DNA from: Candidatus Tepidiaquacella proteinivora
Lineage (GTDB): Bacteria; Bacteroidota; Ignavibacteria; Tepidaquicellales; Tepidaquicellaceae
Assembly (NCBI GenBank): GCA_013348845.1
Contig: CP054675.1
Span: 1,373,501-1,437,500 of the forward strand
Length of the DNA stretch: 64,000 nucleotides
Direction: 5' to 3'
In this document: piece by piece, positions 55,114-64,000 of the stretch
How positions within the stretch are numbered: the stretch's first letter is position 1
Layout: the number at the start of each line of letters is the position of its first letter
Notes under the pieces: model-generated
Told to the model about the DNA's origin: nothing
The model's database searches: none
The model's input: only the letters and a program-made list of their open reading frames with translations
Made by a program: the position numbers and the translations under genes

Positions 55114-56001
55114 TCAAGTTTTTCCGGTATTCACAAACTGTTCCAAAATCTCTTTTATTTTGGAAAATATAAAAAAATGTCCGTAATCATCATAGAGTTT
55201 GCTTTTACAATTCCTGATATTATCCGATAAATATTTACTGATTTCATAAGTAATCATAACATCTTTTTTCCCTTGCCACAAATAAAATTGCGTGTCTAAT
55301 TTACTAAAATCTATCTGCCAGTCGCTTATAAAAACTTGCTGGTCAACTGCTAATCCCTTATAACCGCCTTTGAACGATTCTTCTATATCTTTTTTTATAT
55401 CTGGGATATTTGATAAAATTTCTTTATCTGTTTCCGGTAACGGTTTTGACATATTTTTAATAAGTCTGTCCACTCCCCCCTGCACTAAAAAAAAGATAAT
55501 TAAGTTATGTAGGAAATGATTTTTCTTTGCAAGAGTAAATATAATTTTGTTTGCTTTCATTAATCCTTTCATCTCACTTTTGGAATGAATTGGCGCGAAA
55601 CTGGATACAAGCCCGGCACTTTTAATTCTTTCCGGCATTACATAGGCGCAAGAGATTGTATAGGGACCGCCGGCTGAATGGCCAAAAACAGAAAACTGAT
55701 CAATGTTTAGATGATTTGCAAGCTGTTTAACATCATCTGCAAAATCTAATAATGTTCTATTTTTCTTGAAATCAGATAAACCCATACCTGGTCTATCGGG
55801 GCATATCACTTTTACGTTTAACGATTTTATCTCTTCTAAAACCGGCAAAAGAAACAACCTTGAACCAGGCCAACCATGAAAGAAAAATACAGGTACTCCC
55901 TCTTCCTTGCCTAATATAATATATTGCAACCTTCTGTTATCTTTTAAAAGGATATAATCATCAATATAATCTTTTGATTTAGTCATCTCTTTTGTTGCCA
56001 T
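55114..56001 (-). CDS. Alpha/beta hydrolase
   Basis: 295 residues of the alpha/beta hydrolase fold. The oxyanion motif FFHGWPGSR lies at 40-48, the nucleophile S109 in GHSAGGPY, the acid in WQGKKDVMIT, and the histidine in DDYGHFFIF. There is no signal peptide. A helical cap (about 130-220) precedes the acid residue. The substrate is probably a small ester, epoxide or lactone. It converges with the fluoride-controlled unit. Confidence 0.88.
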   Translation of the reverse strand: MATKEMTKSKDYIDDYILLKDNRRLQYIILGKEEGVPVFFFHGWPGSRLFLLPVLEEIKSLNVKVICPDRPGMGLSDFKKNRTLLDFADDVKQLANHLNIDQFSVFGHSAGGPYTISCAYVMPERIKSAGLVSSFAPIHSKSEMKGLMKANKIIFTLAKKNHFLHNLIIFFLVQGGVDRLIKNMSKPLPETDKEILSNIPDIKKDIEESFKGGYKGLAVDQQVFISDWQIDFSKLDTQFYLWQGKKDVMITYEISKYLSDNIRNCKSKLYDDYGHFFIFSKIKEILEQFVNTGKT

Positions 56002-56268
56002 ATTTAGATATCTAATTTATCTTCTTGAATAAAGGTTTGATTTGTTTGTTCTAATTTTGATTTTCAGGATTATATTACCGAGCCTGGCGGCAAGTTTTTT
56101 AAAATCAAATAATCTTCTTTCTATTTTCAAAACATAAATCTAATTTAGCAGGTATCAGTTTAAAGCTGTTTTGTAATCAAAGGTTTACCATCAGAATATT
56201 GCCCAATCCTTATATCTATTAAAATTATTTCTTCTCTCAATAAACTGAAAATTTTCTAAATCAAAATG

Positions 56269-56355
56269 CGGAGAGGGGGAGATTCGAACTCCCGATACAG
56301 TTACCTGTATAACGGTTTTCGAGACCGCCGCTTTCAACCACTCAGCCACCTCTCC
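56269..56355 (-). tRNA. tRNA-Ser (anticodon CGA)
   Basis: On the minus strand the gene begins GGAGAGGTGGCTGAGTGG. Its anticodon loop is CTCGAAA, giving CGA, which reads serine codon UCG. It has the long variable arm of serine tRNAs (ATACAGGTAACTGTAT) and the T-loop TTCGAAT. The acceptor GGAGAGG pairs with CCTCTCC. The discriminator is G and the CCA end is not encoded in full. Confidence 0.96.
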
Positions 56356-56494
56356 GAAAAAGAGTTTGCTCGAAAAATTATAAAAAGAACCAAGTAATAT
56401 TAATAAATTATCTTTATTTATTTATATTTACAATTCAAAGAATTTGTTCATTTTTTTTAATAAGTGATTTTATAAAATTTATATAAAAATTATT

Positions 56495-56905
56495 TTGTAT
56501 AATATTAAGAAATTATTCAAAATAACCATTATAATTGGCTGGCTTATTTTTACAGTGTTATATTTTACTTCTGCAATTTTTGAGACTTAAATACCGCTTT
56601 ATGATGAAAAAAATTATAAAAGTTTTGTTTTTAATATTATTGGTATTTTAATATTATACATAGCTACATTAATAGTTGTATATGGTGGGGCTATTTTTGT
56701 TAAAGATACTTTCTTATTATATTCAGATCCAGATTTTATGAAAAGAGTTGAATTATTAAGAAATAAATTTACTTCCAAAGAGGAAAAAAAGAAAATACGT
56801 ACAGAGAATACAAAACTTTTATTTAAAACTTGGAAAAAAGGTTCAAAATGGCTTGCTTTAGGTCTTTTACTTATTATTATTGGTGGTATAATTATAAATC
56901 TATAA
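56495..56905 (+). pseudogene. Two-helix membrane protein gene split by an in-frame TAA
   Basis: Two segments in one frame (56495-56590 and 56591-56905) are separated only by TAA at 56588-56590. The first gives IIIGWLIFTVLYFTSAIFET. The second continues IPLYDEKNYKSFVFNIIGIL, a second hydrophobic helix, a charged middle (LLRNKFTSKEEKKKIRTENT), and a third helix (KWLALGLLLIIIGGIIINL). Only a TTG is available as start, and the second half has no early start codon. Together they would make 136 residues. No family was recognised. It is 10 nt upstream of the SDR gene and probably belonged to that operon. Confidence 0.6.
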
Positions 56906-56915
56906 AAAAAGAAAA

Positions 56916-57683
56916 ATGAATAGTTATGCATTAATCACCGGAGCTTCAGGAGGAATTGGTTTAGAATTAGCAAAATTATTTGCGAAAGATAAAATCAATC
57001 TTATTTTAGTTGCAAGAAGCAAGGATAAGTTAATTTCAATAGCTGAAGACTTAGAGAAACAACATAATATTAAAGTAATTTATATTGTAAAAGATTTATC
57101 CCAATCTGATTCAGCTTTAGAAATTTATGAGGAAGTAAAATCAAAGAATATCTTTTTAGAATTCCTAATTAACAATGCCGGATTTGGAAGTTATAAGGAG
57201 TTTATAACAGAAGACTGGAATATTTATCAGAAAATGCTTACCCTGAATATTTATAATCTTGTTCACTTAACATATTTATTTGCAAATGAAATGAAAAAAA
57301 ATGGAGTTGGTAAGATTATGAATGTTGCTTCTACTGCAGGGTTTCAACCAATACCCGGATTAAATGTATATTCAGCAACCAAGGCATTTGTTTTATCATT
57401 TACAGAGGCATTACATCACGAGTTAAAAAACTACGGGATAACAGTAACTACATTATGTCCGGGCAGTACCATAACAAATTTTCATAAAATAGCAGGCTTA
57501 AAAGGAAGAAAGCATATTGCAATGAAAAGTGAAAAGGTTGCTAAATCAGGATATAAAGCTTTAATGAAAGGAAAACAAACTGAAGTAACTGGAATCTTAA
57601 ATAAATTTTCTGTTTTTATTGTAAGATTTACCCCAAGAAAAGTAGTACCTATTATTTCAAAAAAAATTATAAAAGGAATCTAA
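56916..57683 (+). CDS. Short-chain dehydrogenase/reductase (SDR)
   Basis: 255 residues of classical SDR type. TGASGGIG (8-15) binds NADP(H), since ARSKDKL follows strand two. NNAG is at 86-89. Catalytic S139 lies in NVASTAGF, with Y152 and K156 in YSATKAF. The C-terminal helix pattern (FTPRKVVPIISKKIIKG) matches the DltE/YqjQ-like group. It is cytoplasmic or membrane-associated, reducing a carbonyl. The OsmC gene starts one base after its stop. Confidence 0.92.
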   Translation: MNSYALITGASGGIGLELAKLFAKDKINLILVARSKDKLISIAEDLEKQHNIKVIYIVKDLSQSDSALEIYEEVKSKNIFLEFLINNAGFGSYKEFITEDWNIYQKMLTLNIYNLVHLTYLFANEMKKNGVGKIMNVASTAGFQPIPGLNVYSATKAFVLSFTEALHHELKNYGITVTTLCPGSTITNFHKIAGLKGRKHIAMKSEKVAKSGYKALMKGKQTEVTGILNKFSVFIVRFTPRKVVPIISKKIIKGI

Positions 57684-57684
57684 A

Positions 57685-58134
57685 ATGTCAAATTCACATA
57701 AAATTATTGCAAAACATCAGGATGGTATGAGCTTTCAAATAGATATAGCAGGGCATAATATAATAGTTGATACCGCAGAATCATTTGGCGGAAAGAATCA
57801 GGGACCACCTCCTAAACAATTAATGTTAGCAGCACTTGCAGGATGTACAGGTATGGATGTTGTTTCTCTTCTTTCTAAAATGCGAATACAGTTTGATTCT
57901 TTTAATTTAACAGTTGAGGGAATAGTAAATCCTGAACATCCTAAAAAGTATAATAAAATTCACATCATTTACCAGCTAAAAGGTAATAATATTCCTGAAG
58001 ATAAAGTAGAGAAAGCTGTAAATCTTTCTCTTGAAAAATATTGCGGAGTTGCTGCAGTATATAAAAAAGCAATTGAACTAACCTATAGTATTGAAATTAA
58101 TAACTCTCTAATTGGGAAAATTAATAAACTCTGA
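57685..58134 (+). CDS. OsmC-family peroxidase
   Basis: 149 residues. The two conserved cysteines are C54 in ALAGCTGMDV and C120 in LEKYCGVAAVY. GGKNQGPPPKQLMLAALAG is the family signature before the first. It would reduce organic hydroperoxides with C54 as the attacked thiol. It is cytoplasmic. It is coupled to the SDR gene (one-base gap) and its end overlaps the convergent barrel gene by 14 bases. Confidence 0.92.
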   Translation: MSNSHKIIAKHQDGMSFQIDIAGHNIIVDTAESFGGKNQGPPPKQLMLAALAGCTGMDVVSLLSKMRIQFDSFNLTVEGIVNPEHPKKYNKIHIIYQLKGNNIPEDKVEKAVNLSLEKYCGVAAVYKKAIELTYSIEINNSLIGKINKL

Positions 58135-59551
58135 ACCGCACTGAAACCCCCGCAGAAACTTTTGCTGATGTTGTTGGCTGATATATACTCTGTATGTTAA
58201 ATGTTCCTATATCAATAATAACGGGACCTGTATCAATTCCAAGACCAGCACTTAAAGTAAATTTTTCCCTTCCACCAAAAGTAGCTCCAATTCGGGGAGA
58301 GAATTTTTTATTAATATTTACTTCAGCCCCAACTGCTAAAATAGGGGTTGTTGTACCACCACCCCTTTTTATCAACCCCTGAATGTATTCAAGAGAAAAA
58401 TTAATTAATTCAAGTCTTTCCGTATCCTGTTGTCTTTTTCTTTTTGAGTCTTCCAAACAAAGTCTATAATTAAACCCAATTCTAATAGATGTTGGTAAAT
58501 ATGAAATAACATTGGTTGAGGTTCTTTTTGAATTTAACAAAGCTTCAAGTGAATCAATCTGTCCTTCCTTTGTAATATCTGTTAATATAAATCCGCCATC
58601 ATAAAGATATTTATTGGAATTTTTATACCAGTTTATATATCCAAGATCTATCAAACTAATTCCAAAATCAAATGTACCCAGTTTTAAGAAATTAAAAACT
58701 TTCATACTTAATCCAAGATCAGCTGCAATTCCAATACCAGCAAAATTGAAAGTATATCTTAACCTTTCCTTTCTATCCCCAAGTACTCCTCCATAATTCA
58801 CATTCATTCTACCATAAGTATAAATTCTGTTTGTATCATCAGTAAAGAAAGAAAAATTATTAGTTACAATTTCAGAATGCAAAACACCAAATAAAGGTTT
58901 TATAGAAAATCCATAATATATATCTCCATATTTGCGGCGGTCTTTAGATTTGATCTTGTTAGAGTATGTTAAATTAATTTGTTTTACCCAGGTACCGCTA
59001 TAATCCAATTTACTTAAATCATAAGTGCGGTTTTTATCATTTCCAAAAAATATTAATTCCATAAAATCTCTTGGTGTAAACAAATTGCCCCAAAATCTAT
59101 CATCTATTGAAACTCCAAAAGTACCGGATTTCGGAGTATTATATATAAAAGTTAATAAATTCCATGTCAAAACGAAATGTGTTTCTCTATCGCTTGCCTG
59201 ATTAACAATATCCCATTTTTCCCAATCATTTAAAACTCTTCCTTTATTATCAACGAAATATTGAGTATAAAAACTATTAGAAAAATAATCTCCATAGAAA
59301 GAATAACCAAAACTTGTTCCCAAATTAAAATAGTATCTTGCTTTTACAGTAGATTTATGCCTGCTAATATTAGCAGGGTTATTATTAAAAGCATCGTAAG
59401 CCCACATATTTGAAACCCCAGTTCTTCCCATAGAATAACTCCTGACCCCATATAAATATTGTGCATAACATTCACTCAATGTACACAATAATAACACACC
59501 ACCAACAAAAATAAGCTTAATATTTTTAAACCCTTTCAGAATAATTAGCAA
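58121..59551 (-). CDS. DUF5723-like outer-membrane barrel protein
   Basis: 476 residues with a signal peptide ending CYAQ. It begins YLYGVRSYSMGRTGVSNMWA, and the line AFNNNPANISRHKSTVKARY is typical of the DUF5723/PorV-like barrel group. Many beta-strands follow and the chain ends VSAGVSVRFRVY, an aromatic barrel end. It is 3 nt downstream of a lipoprotein gene on the same strand, so the pair may form a surface complex. Family assignment is by pattern only. Confidence 0.72.
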   Translation of the reverse strand: MLIILKGFKNIKLIFVGGVLLLCTLSECYAQYLYGVRSYSMGRTGVSNMWAYDAFNNNPANISRHKSTVKARYYFNLGTSFGYSFYGDYFSNSFYTQYFVDNKGRVLNDWEKWDIVNQASDRETHFVLTWNLLTFIYNTPKSGTFGVSIDDRFWGNLFTPRDFMELIFFGNDKNRTYDLSKLDYSGTWVKQINLTYSNKIKSKDRRKYGDIYYGFSIKPLFGVLHSEIVTNNFSFFTDDTNRIYTYGRMNVNYGGVLGDRKERLRYTFNFAGIGIAADLGLSMKVFNFLKLGTFDFGISLIDLGYINWYKNSNKYLYDGGFILTDITKEGQIDSLEALLNSKRTSTNVISYLPTSIRIGFNYRLCLEDSKRKRQQDTERLELINFSLEYIQGLIKRGGGTTTPILAVGAEVNINKKFSPRIGATFGGREKFTLSAGLGIDTGPVIIDIGTFNIQSIYQPTTSAKVSAGVSVRFRVY

Positions 59552-59554
59552 AAT

Positions 59555-61183
59555 TTATTCGTTATTATTAATATAATACCTGAATGTCCCATAGCTCAAT
59601 TGCCTGATATAATCACTATCTCTGATTCTAACTCTTCCATCTGGTGCCGGTATTAAATTGGGGTCAGTATATAATTGATATTCATACACTATTTTTCCCA
59701 TATTAAGTAATTTCTGTGTATTAACACTATCAACAAAACCCGTATATTCATGAATCACCGGGGTAATTACATATCCATCATAATCTACAGGTGCTGCAGG
59801 AACAAGGATTGAATCCCCCGTCCCATTTACAACAATTTGTGTAACTGCAAAAAGTAAATTATCAAGAGAATCCTGAATTAATATTCTTACAGAGGCAAGT
59901 AAAGGCAATCCATTAGTTAAAAATAGTTTTAAATCCATCCACCTTGTGTTTCTCAATTTTTCTCTTGCATTAGGGTCAGTTATACTCTTAAAGACAGTAT
60001 CTCTAAAAGTCGTTGGTTCTACGATACTGAAGTGTAGCGGAAGTTCAACATTCAGGTACATATAAATACTATCATTATTTTCAATGCTACCTATACTATA
60101 ATTTGCATTAATAACATTATATCTTGTAACTTCAATTCTTTTAGGCACATGATTAAAAAACTGTAATATATTACTATTAGAAGGATTTACATAATATATT
60201 GCAGAGTCCTGACCTTCTGGTATTCGCAAATTAAAAATTGAATCAATAGGTTGGGGGGGCGCTCCCACAGTATCATATTTTAAATACTTAAACTTCAATC
60301 TATTACCTTTATAATTAATCCCTGTCATTTGAATGTTTCTAACATCAACCTGATAAGTACTGTTTTTTCTCTTCACCACAAGATAAGTTTTTTGTTCATT
60401 TACAGAAGCAAAATTCATCTGTCCTTCAAGAGAATGATAACCAAATGGATCTTGTATGAGAGTATCTGACAAACCAAGATTTACAGGTTTTATTTTCCCT
60501 GAAACAGATTTTATACAAAGTTGACTTACATTATAAGATAAAGATGCAACTGAAAATTGTCCTGAGGTTGTATTTACTCTGACATTTAACAGATTTGAAG
60601 GATACGGATTATTAATATAGTAATTATGCAGATTAATATAATCTGTATAAGGAGTATTATAAATAGTTCGTGTTAAAGTAAGAGGTTGATTTGTTGTTAT
60701 ATCTAATAGATTAAGTATAGTAATAGTAATCGTATAAGGTTCAGAAGTAATTGAAGGATTAAAATTTATCGTTAATTTATTTAAAGGGTCATTTGGTTCA
60801 AAGTATAAGGAAGTTACATAAGATGAATCATCAAAGGGGATATTTACTATTGTATCATAAACCTGAGTTGTGAAAAAAACAGTTACCCCTGAATAACCAT
60901 TAGTTATAATTTTTTTTTCAAATTTACTTGAAGAACTTGTCCGATCGGAAAAATATGCGTTCCCTTCTTCGTCATAATAAATGTCCCCTTCATCTTTTAA
61001 TAAATCGACAATATTATGAACCCTGTCTGTTATTGGTAAATTAGCACTTACTAACCAGTTAGGCGCAGAAGGTTCTTTTAATTCACAACTTAAAAAACAG
61101 ATAGATAACAAAAACGATAAAAGAAAATAAACATAAATTATTTTCTTCTTATTTAAAATTTTTTTCTTTCCATTTAAACTCAT
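59555..61183 (-). CDS. Hypothetical lipoprotein, partner of the barrel protein
   Basis: 542 residues. The signal (YVYFLLSFLLSICFLSC) ends at a lipid cysteine near residue 33. The mature part begins ELKEPSAPNWLVSANLPITD, a motif I recall from a Bacteroidota lipoprotein family found beside DUF5723-type barrels, although I cannot name the family. The rest is beta-rich with repeated NSTYQVDVRNIQ-like strands. It is probably on the outer membrane. It is co-transcribed with the barrel gene. Confidence 0.68.
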   Translation of the reverse strand: MSLNGKKKILNKKKIIYVYFLLSFLLSICFLSCELKEPSAPNWLVSANLPITDRVHNIVDLLKDEGDIYYDEEGNAYFSDRTSSSSKFEKKIITNGYSGVTVFFTTQVYDTIVNIPFDDSSYVTSLYFEPNDPLNKLTINFNPSITSEPYTITITILNLLDITTNQPLTLTRTIYNTPYTDYINLHNYYINNPYPSNLLNVRVNTTSGQFSVASLSYNVSQLCIKSVSGKIKPVNLGLSDTLIQDPFGYHSLEGQMNFASVNEQKTYLVVKRKNSTYQVDVRNIQMTGINYKGNRLKFKYLKYDTVGAPPQPIDSIFNLRIPEGQDSAIYYVNPSNSNILQFFNHVPKRIEVTRYNVINANYSIGSIENNDSIYMYLNVELPLHFSIVEPTTFRDTVFKSITDPNAREKLRNTRWMDLKLFLTNGLPLLASVRILIQDSLDNLLFAVTQIVVNGTGDSILVPAAPVDYDGYVITPVIHEYTGFVDSVNTQKLLNMGKIVYEYQLYTDPNLIPAPDGRVRIRDSDYIRQLSYGTFRYYINNNE

Positions 61184-61323
61184 ATATTCAATATCAAATG
61201 TATTAATTTCCGCATAAGAAATTAATATTTAAAATAAAAATTAACAATACTATTTAATCATTGTAATTTATATATATTTTTTGAAATAATATATTGTTAA
61301 TTTTATAGCAGAAAATAATATAT

Positions 61324-63525
61324 ATGAAAATATATGTATCTCCTAAAGAAGCCGCCAAAAAGGAATCACTCATAAGAATATTAGGGAAATATGGTATAGA
61401 GGCTGATTTCATAGAAATACCTGTGGAATTTTCAACGAATAAAATAGAAGAAAGTATTATTAACAACTATCTTAAAACAATCCCTGTAATTTCAAAATTA
61501 GATTTTGAAAATTTCGAATTATCATTAAGTAAAATTCTTGAACTTCTTGTAAACACATCGGGTATTTCGAGGGCTGGTTATTGGGAATTAAATAAAGAAA
61601 AGGATGAATTAATATGTATTGATTTATTCTCAAAATCAATATCTACACATACATACGGAGTTAAAATTAATTTATCAAATAATCCTAAATTTAATAAAAT
61701 AATCAGCAAAGGAAAAATAGTAAAATATTCTGACATAACAAGAGAAGAAGTAATTTCTGATTTTTCTGAAAATTATTTCTTAAAAAATAATATAAGGTCT
61801 ATTTTCTATATCCCGATTACTAATAATAAAGAAATAATAGGTTTTTTATTAAACGAGAATATTGGGGAAATCAAAAACTGGGAATATGGTGATGATATAT
61901 TTTTTACAACTATAGCATCGTATTTAACTTTGTTAAAAGAAATAAATGAAAAAATTAAATTTGACGAAATAAAACAAAGAAACCTTGATTTATTTAAAAC
62001 AATTTTTGATAATATAGCCGAAGGTGTCGTAATAGGTGATATAAATGAGACATTTATATTAGCAAATCCTGCAGCTGAAAAAATATTCGGTTCGCCCCCA
62101 GGTGGTTTAATTGGAAGGAATTTTAAGGATTTCGTAGAGCCTGAGCATTTAAAAATCTTACTTCATAATACAGAAGAAAGGAAAAAAGGGAAAGTAAATA
62201 ACTACGAGCTGGAAATAAAAAAATTCGGTGGTGAGAAAAGAATCATTTCAATAAGTGCCTCACCACGATATGATAAAAATGGTAATTATGCTGGATCCTT
62301 CGGATTAATTTCAGATATTACCGGTAAAAAAATACTGGAATCAGAACTTGAAAATTCCAAGTCAAAAGCTGAAGAAATGAACCGTCTTAAAACCAATATT
62401 CTTTCCAATATAAGTCATGAATTCAGAACACCTTTAAATAGTATACTTGGTCTCTCAGAATATATAATGGAAAATTTCACACAGGAAGATATAATAAGTT
62501 TTGCGAAACAAATTCATAATAGCGGAAACAGATTACTACAAACAATTAACCAAATTCTCGATTTATCAAGAATTGAGGCTAATAAATTTGACATTAATAT
62601 TGAAAAAATTCAAATTGATGAAATTATTGAAAACCTTAAAAGTATATATTTGCCAATAGCAGAAGAAAAAAATATAAATTTTATTATTGATGTTAAAAAT
62701 CCGATTGAGCTTTACTGTGAAAAATCAATGTTGAGGTCTGTATTAAATAATTTTGTAAATAATGCTATTAAATATACCCACAAAGGTGAAGTAAGATTAG
62801 AAATAAAGAATGTAGATACCGAAACAGGAAAGTTTGTACATTTTCAAATATCGGATACCGGTATAGGTATAGAAGAAAATTCTAAAAAACAGATTTTCGA
62901 GGCATTCAGGCAAGCAAGTGAAGGATGGGGAAGAAAATTCGAGGGGCTTGGATTAGGACTAACAATTGCAAGGAAATATCTTACTTATTTAAAAGGTCAT
63001 TTAGATTTTGAAAGTAAATTAAATAAAGGAACTACTTTTAATATTTATATTCCTTCAGAATGTAATAAGGAAGAATTTGTAATACCTTTAAAAGAACCCG
63101 CTAAAGAAATTATAGCACCCACTCAGCCAAAAGAACCTCTTAGAAAAATTCTTTATGTAGAAGATGATTATAATTGCCAGTTATTAGTTAAGATTTTACT
63201 CAGAGATAAATTTTCCGTCGATATAGCAAAAAATTTAAATGATGCTCTTTCATTAATTGCTATTAACTTATATGATATGATTTTACTTGATATTAATTTA
63301 GGCGGTGGGGAAACAGGTTTAGACCTGCTTAAATCATTGAAAAATAATACAAGATATGAAAACATCCCCGTAATAGCTCTGACCGCATACGCTTTAAAAG
63401 AAGAAAGGGATGCAATTTTAAAAGCGGGATGTATAGAGCATGTAAGTAAACCTTTCGAAAAAGAAACTTTGTTAAATGCAATTTTCCGTGTAATTGATAA
63501 AATAAAAAATCTAAACCTGTATTGA
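61324..63525 (+). CDS. Cytoplasmic hybrid sensor histidine kinase (GAF-PAS-HK-REC)
   Basis: 733 residues without membrane helices. A GAF domain spans about 55-215, PAS about 228-345 (FDNIAEGVVIGDINETFILA). The HisKA has NISHEFRTPL with H365. The ATPase has NNAIKY, DTGIGIEE and GLGLGLT. A C-terminal receiver (about 600-733) has LYVEDDYNCQ and acceptor D656 in LLDINLGG. It would sense a cytoplasmic or diffusible cue. The first 50 residues, starting with KIYVSPKEAAKKES, match nothing obvious. Its stop overlaps the start of the following PAS gene, so they are coupled. Confidence 0.9.
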   Translation: MKIYVSPKEAAKKESLIRILGKYGIEADFIEIPVEFSTNKIEESIINNYLKTIPVISKLDFENFELSLSKILELLVNTSGISRAGYWELNKEKDELICIDLFSKSISTHTYGVKINLSNNPKFNKIISKGKIVKYSDITREEVISDFSENYFLKNNIRSIFYIPITNNKEIIGFLLNENIGEIKNWEYGDDIFFTTIASYLTLLKEINEKIKFDEIKQRNLDLFKTIFDNIAEGVVIGDINETFILANPAAEKIFGSPPGGLIGRNFKDFVEPEHLKILLHNTEERKKGKVNNYELEIKKFGGEKRIISISASPRYDKNGNYAGSFGLISDITGKKILESELENSKSKAEEMNRLKTNILSNISHEFRTPLNSILGLSEYIMENFTQEDIISFAKQIHNSGNRLLQTINQILDLSRIEANKFDINIEKIQIDEIIENLKSIYLPIAEEKNINFIIDVKNPIELYCEKSMLRSVLNNFVNNAIKYTHKGEVRLEIKNVDTETGKFVHFQISDTGIGIEENSKKQIFEAFRQASEGWGRKFEGLGLGLTIARKYLTYLKGHLDFESKLNKGTTFNIYIPSECNKEEFVIPLKEPAKEIIAPTQPKEPLRKILYVEDDYNCQLLVKILLRDKFSVDIAKNLNDALSLIAINLYDMILLDINLGGGETGLDLLKSLKNNTRYENIPVIALTAYALKEERDAILKAGCIEHVSKPFEKETLLNAIFRVIDKIKNLNLY

Positions 63526-64000
63526 GCTTAAAAAAATTACAAGGTGTGCCGGAATTAAAGATAAATAAAAAAAGCCAATTAGAAGATTTATTTAAGAGTA
63601 ATTCTGATTTATTAAAAAATATATTTAATAATTTTCAGGATATTATAATTCTATATAATCTACATAGGAAAAAAATATTATTCATCAGTAAAAATATAAC
63701 TAATATCCTGAACTATAACATTAAAGATATAAAAAGCCTAACAAACGAAGATATACACTATTTAATGCATTCCGGTGATTTTAAGGAATATAAAAAAATT
63801 GATTATCAAAAAAATAAAGACTTATGTTTTGAATATAGATTGAAAATTAATAACACAAGAAATTATAAATGGTTTAAAGAAAATATATTAGTATTAGAAA
63901 AAGATAATTTTGATCAACCATATATAATATTATATACATTAAAGGATATATCTGCTTACAAGGAACTTGAGAAAAAACTTTCCGATACAGAAGACAAGTT
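63522..64000 (+). CDS. PAS-domain sensor protein, partial (3' end outside window)
   Basis: 159 codons from TTG at 63522, which overlaps the TGA of the kinase by two bases (TTGA). The frame has LKNIFNNFQDIIILYNLHRK and then RLKINNTRNYKWFKENILVL, a PAS fold, followed by the start of a coiled coil (AYKELEKKLSDTEDK). The output domain lies beyond the window. A later start is possible, since TTG is unusual. Confidence 0.7.
   Translation, partial: MSLKKLQGVPELKINKKSQLEDLFKSNSDLLKNIFNNFQDIIILYNLHRKKILFISKNITNILNYNIKDIKSLTNEDIHYLMHSGDFKEYKKIDYQKNKDLCFEYRLKINNTRNYKWFKENILVLEKDNFDQPYIILYTLKDISAYKELEKKLSDTEDK

Noticed and set aside
56002-56268. Gene remnant between the hydrolase and the tRNA
   Set aside because: A short minus-strand coding-like stretch exists but has no family match and several stops.
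3622-56590. Stop-codon reassignment of TAA as an explanation of the two in-frame stops
   Set aside because: Most genes in the window end normally at TAA, so reassignment is not credible.
56614-56931. Minus-strand frame of 105 codons
   Set aside because: It is antisense to the split membrane-protein gene, whose plus-strand translation has clear helices.

Overview
This is a 64 kb, AT-rich bacterial chromosome fragment, most likely from the Ignavibacteria/Bacteroidota branch. Five secreted proteins end in a type A type-IX-secretion sorting domain of the NYPNPFN kind. There are also OMP_b-brl_3, DUF5916 and DUF5723-like outer-membrane barrels, and many genes have A-rich leaders without a Shine-Dalgarno sequence. 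No rRNA, replication origin or CRISPR array was seen. The only tRNA is a tRNA-Ser(CGA).

Layout. 1-3.1 kb: an HTH regulator and a PLD-SNF2 helicase (3' end outside the window), a defence-like pair preceded by a perfect palindrome. 3.2-6.2 kb: a decayed zone with an ISNCY-like insertion sequence whose transposase is broken by one in-frame TAA, a GC-rich hairpin island, a frameshifted secreted protein, a PHA-type small protein and the tail of a universal stress protein. 7.8-10.5 kb: a minus-strand sulfur operon (sulfide:quinone oxidoreductase, DUF1641, a TusE/DsrC protein lacking CysB, DsrE2). 10.7-26.8 kb: a TonB-type receptor, sorted beta-propeller and LamG proteins, an MFS transporter and an LTA-synthase-like enzyme. 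27-33.5 kb: a hybrid histidine kinase followed by a PDZ-7TM-GAF-SpoIIE phosphatase. 33.6-35.1 kb: a DUF2148 protein and a glycosylasparaginase. 35.3-40.5 kb: a thiol-redox cluster (YraQ-type permease, ArsF-like lipoprotein, three thioredoxin-fold proteins, CcdA, a membrane protein, a methyltransferase). 40.7-49.9 kb: RtcB, a SagB-like nitroreductase, a DUF5916 barrel, two peptidases and a Spy/CpxP-like protein. 50-52.5 kb: a multiheme cytochrome with one CX3CH site and a monoheme barrel protein.

The most unusual locus is at 52.67-54.92 kb. A very good match to the fluoride (crcB) riboswitch, with a terminator that also covers the ribosome-binding site, stands directly before a dynamin-like GTPase and a small helical protein. 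No fluoride exporter is present in the window. The arrangement predicts a fluoride-induced membrane-remodelling or GTPase module.

The right end holds an alpha/beta hydrolase, a membrane-protein gene split by an in-frame TAA ahead of SDR and OsmC genes, a DUF5723-like barrel with a lipoprotein partner, a second hybrid histidine kinase and the start of a PAS-domain gene.
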